Assembly: GCA_020152595.1 (NCBI GenBank)
Contig: JAIGNY010002171.1
Location: 2,648,501 to 2,712,500 of the forward strand
DNA: 64,000 nucleotides
From: Chiridota heheva
Taxonomy: Eukaryota > Echinodermata > Holothuroidea > Apodida > Chiridotidae
Reading direction: 5' to 3'
Part shown: positions 62,675 to 64,000 of the stretch, in pieces
Numbering within the stretch: position 1 is the first letter of the stretch
Layout: the number at the start of each line of letters is the position of its first letter
Notes under the pieces: generated by a model
The model's input: the letters and a program-made list of their open reading frames with translations, nothing else
Told to the model about the DNA's origin: nothing
Database searches by the model: none
Position numbers and translations under genes: made by a program

Positions 62675-64000
62675 TCACCACCACACACAAAAAAAAAAAT
62701 CAAAGACGCCCAGAGTTAGTAAAGAACTTATCAATGTTGACTTTAAAATTGGAACAGAAATGGAGCTAACTACCCACTCAGGCAAACCATTCCACTCATT
62801 AACAACTATTTGCGAAAAGCTAAAACGCCGAATATCTATCCGTGAGAACTCTTTGGTCAACTTCAAACTGTACCACGTGTCATATGAGGATTAGCTGAAA
62901 CATGGAATAAATTACAGGAAGTCAAAGCATCACTACCAGATAGGAATTTAAAAACCTGAATCATATCGCCACGTACTCTTCTCAACTCAAGCGTAGTCGA
63001 ACCAAGAATTCGCAACCTAGATTCATAAGAGAGATTCCTTACTTCGGAAATAAGTCTAGTGGCTCTCCGCTGAACCTGCTCCAAAATGAACTTATCCTTC
63101 TCATAAAAGGGACTTCAAGCCTGAATATTATACTCAAGGTGAGACCTGACTAACTGCTTATGCAAATTAAGGACAACCTCTCTACCAAGAAAAAAAATAA
63201 TCTTCCAATCAAACCAAGCATTCTATTTGCCCTTGCAGCTGCTAAAGCACACTGTTTAGAAGGTTTCAGGTTACTAGTAATGACAATACCTAGATCCATT
63301 TCTTAATCAACACAACCAAGATTTGAACCATTCATGCAGTAATCAAAAGCCAAATTGCTCTGACCAAAATGAATAACTATGCATTTATCAACATTGAATG
63401 ACATCTGCCACGTTTGGGAGCAAGAAACCAACTTATCCAGATCAGTTTGCAACAGTGAAGAATCCCTAGCATCATCAACAATCCTGTACAGCTTAGTGTC
63501 ATCAGCAAATTTACAAATCCTGGAGCCAAGGGAAACAGCAATATCATTAATGAAGATTGAGAAAAGAAGCGGTCCCAATACAGAACCCTGAGGAACACCA
63601 CCTGTAACCTTTTTCCATGGAGATACTTCACCATTAAAACAACTCTTTGTGACCTGTCAATTAACCAAGAACTTATCCAACTGGCACACTTTCCCTCCAC
63701 ACCAAGCACTCTTGTTTTCAACATGAGCCTGTCGAACGGAACCATATCAAATGCTTTTTGAAAGTATAAATAGATAACATCCACATTATGACCAGAATCA
63801 ACTAGTTAAGTAACATCATCAAAAATTCCAATAAATTAGAAACACAAGACCTCTTAGGTATAAGAACCCATGCTGGAACAAATTCAACAAAACCATTGAC
63901 CAGTACATGATGTAGTACAACATGCTTAACAATGGACTTTATGACCTTGTACACAACACTAGTAAGACTCACTGGCCAATAGTTACAGTGCAACCCTTTT
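62675..64000 (-). pseudogene. Non-LTR retrotransposon reverse transcriptase, frameshifted, runs off the window
   Basis: The - strand reads, from the window end inward, PVSLTSVVYKVIKSIVKHVV, IPKRSCVSNLLEFL, DVIYLYFQKAFDMVPFDRLM, WLIDRSQRVV, GGVPQGSVLGPLLFSIFIND, KFADDTKLY (catalytic Asp pair intact), QTDLDKLVSCSQTWQMSFNV, QVQRRATRLISEVRNLSYES and finally FNEWNGLP-like VVNEWNGLPEWVV before a stop at 62677-62675. At least two frameshifts and in-frame stops (near 63610 and 63300) break it. The clade is not settled. The 5' part lies beyond 64000. Confidence 0.9.

Overview
The window looks like metazoan nuclear DNA: long AT-rich introns with GT-AG junctions, short conserved exons, non-LTR retrotransposon and hAT remnants, and many mini- and microsatellites. 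The protein matches and repeat texture suit a marine invertebrate, plausibly a deuterostome such as an echinoderm or hemichordate. The species cannot be fixed from the sequence alone.

Two host genes are recognisable. On the + strand, thirteen exons between 3266 and 29416 encode about the last 490 residues of a TM9SF4-type nonaspanin (transmembrane 9 superfamily, Golgi/endosomal sorting), ending in the family's C-terminal VKID. Its N-terminal exons lie before the window or were not recognised. One exon (18654-18734) lacks one base, which breaks the frame. On the - strand, three exons (55443 down to 52186) encode the last 124 residues of a CYP2-like cytochrome P450, including the haem-binding cysteine loop. 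Its upstream exons were not found.

The rest is repeat DNA. (i) 785-2319 and 37254-39680 hold a roughly 290-bp internally repeated family; the first copy has short terminal inverted repeats. (ii) 4744-9956 is a CG-rich, degenerate repeat block enclosed by two long (TA)n tracts inside a TM9SF4 intron. (iii) Minisatellites lie at 3721-4160, 10505-11395, 19845-20615, 30370-30555, 57885-59205 and 60240-61098. (iv) 40150-49925 is a 9.8-kb hierarchical satellite built from a CACATGGCAYCC dodecamer, with two alternating spacer modules and zones of CACATG, CACGTG and CACACG. (v) Mobile remnants include a hAT MITE with an 8-bp target duplication (16802-17353), a TTF/DUF4371 hAT transposase relic (56870-57850, - strand), LINE fragments at 12350-13620, 17440-17930, 26400-26880, 38248-38554 and 62675-64000, a foldback element (53617-53847), MITE-like elements, and a tRNA-derived SINE region (51130-51605).

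No operon, CRISPR array, origin or functional RNA gene was seen. The two host genes show no evident functional link. The most unusual parts are the dodecamer satellite, the (TA)n-bounded CG-rich block and the internally repeated element family.
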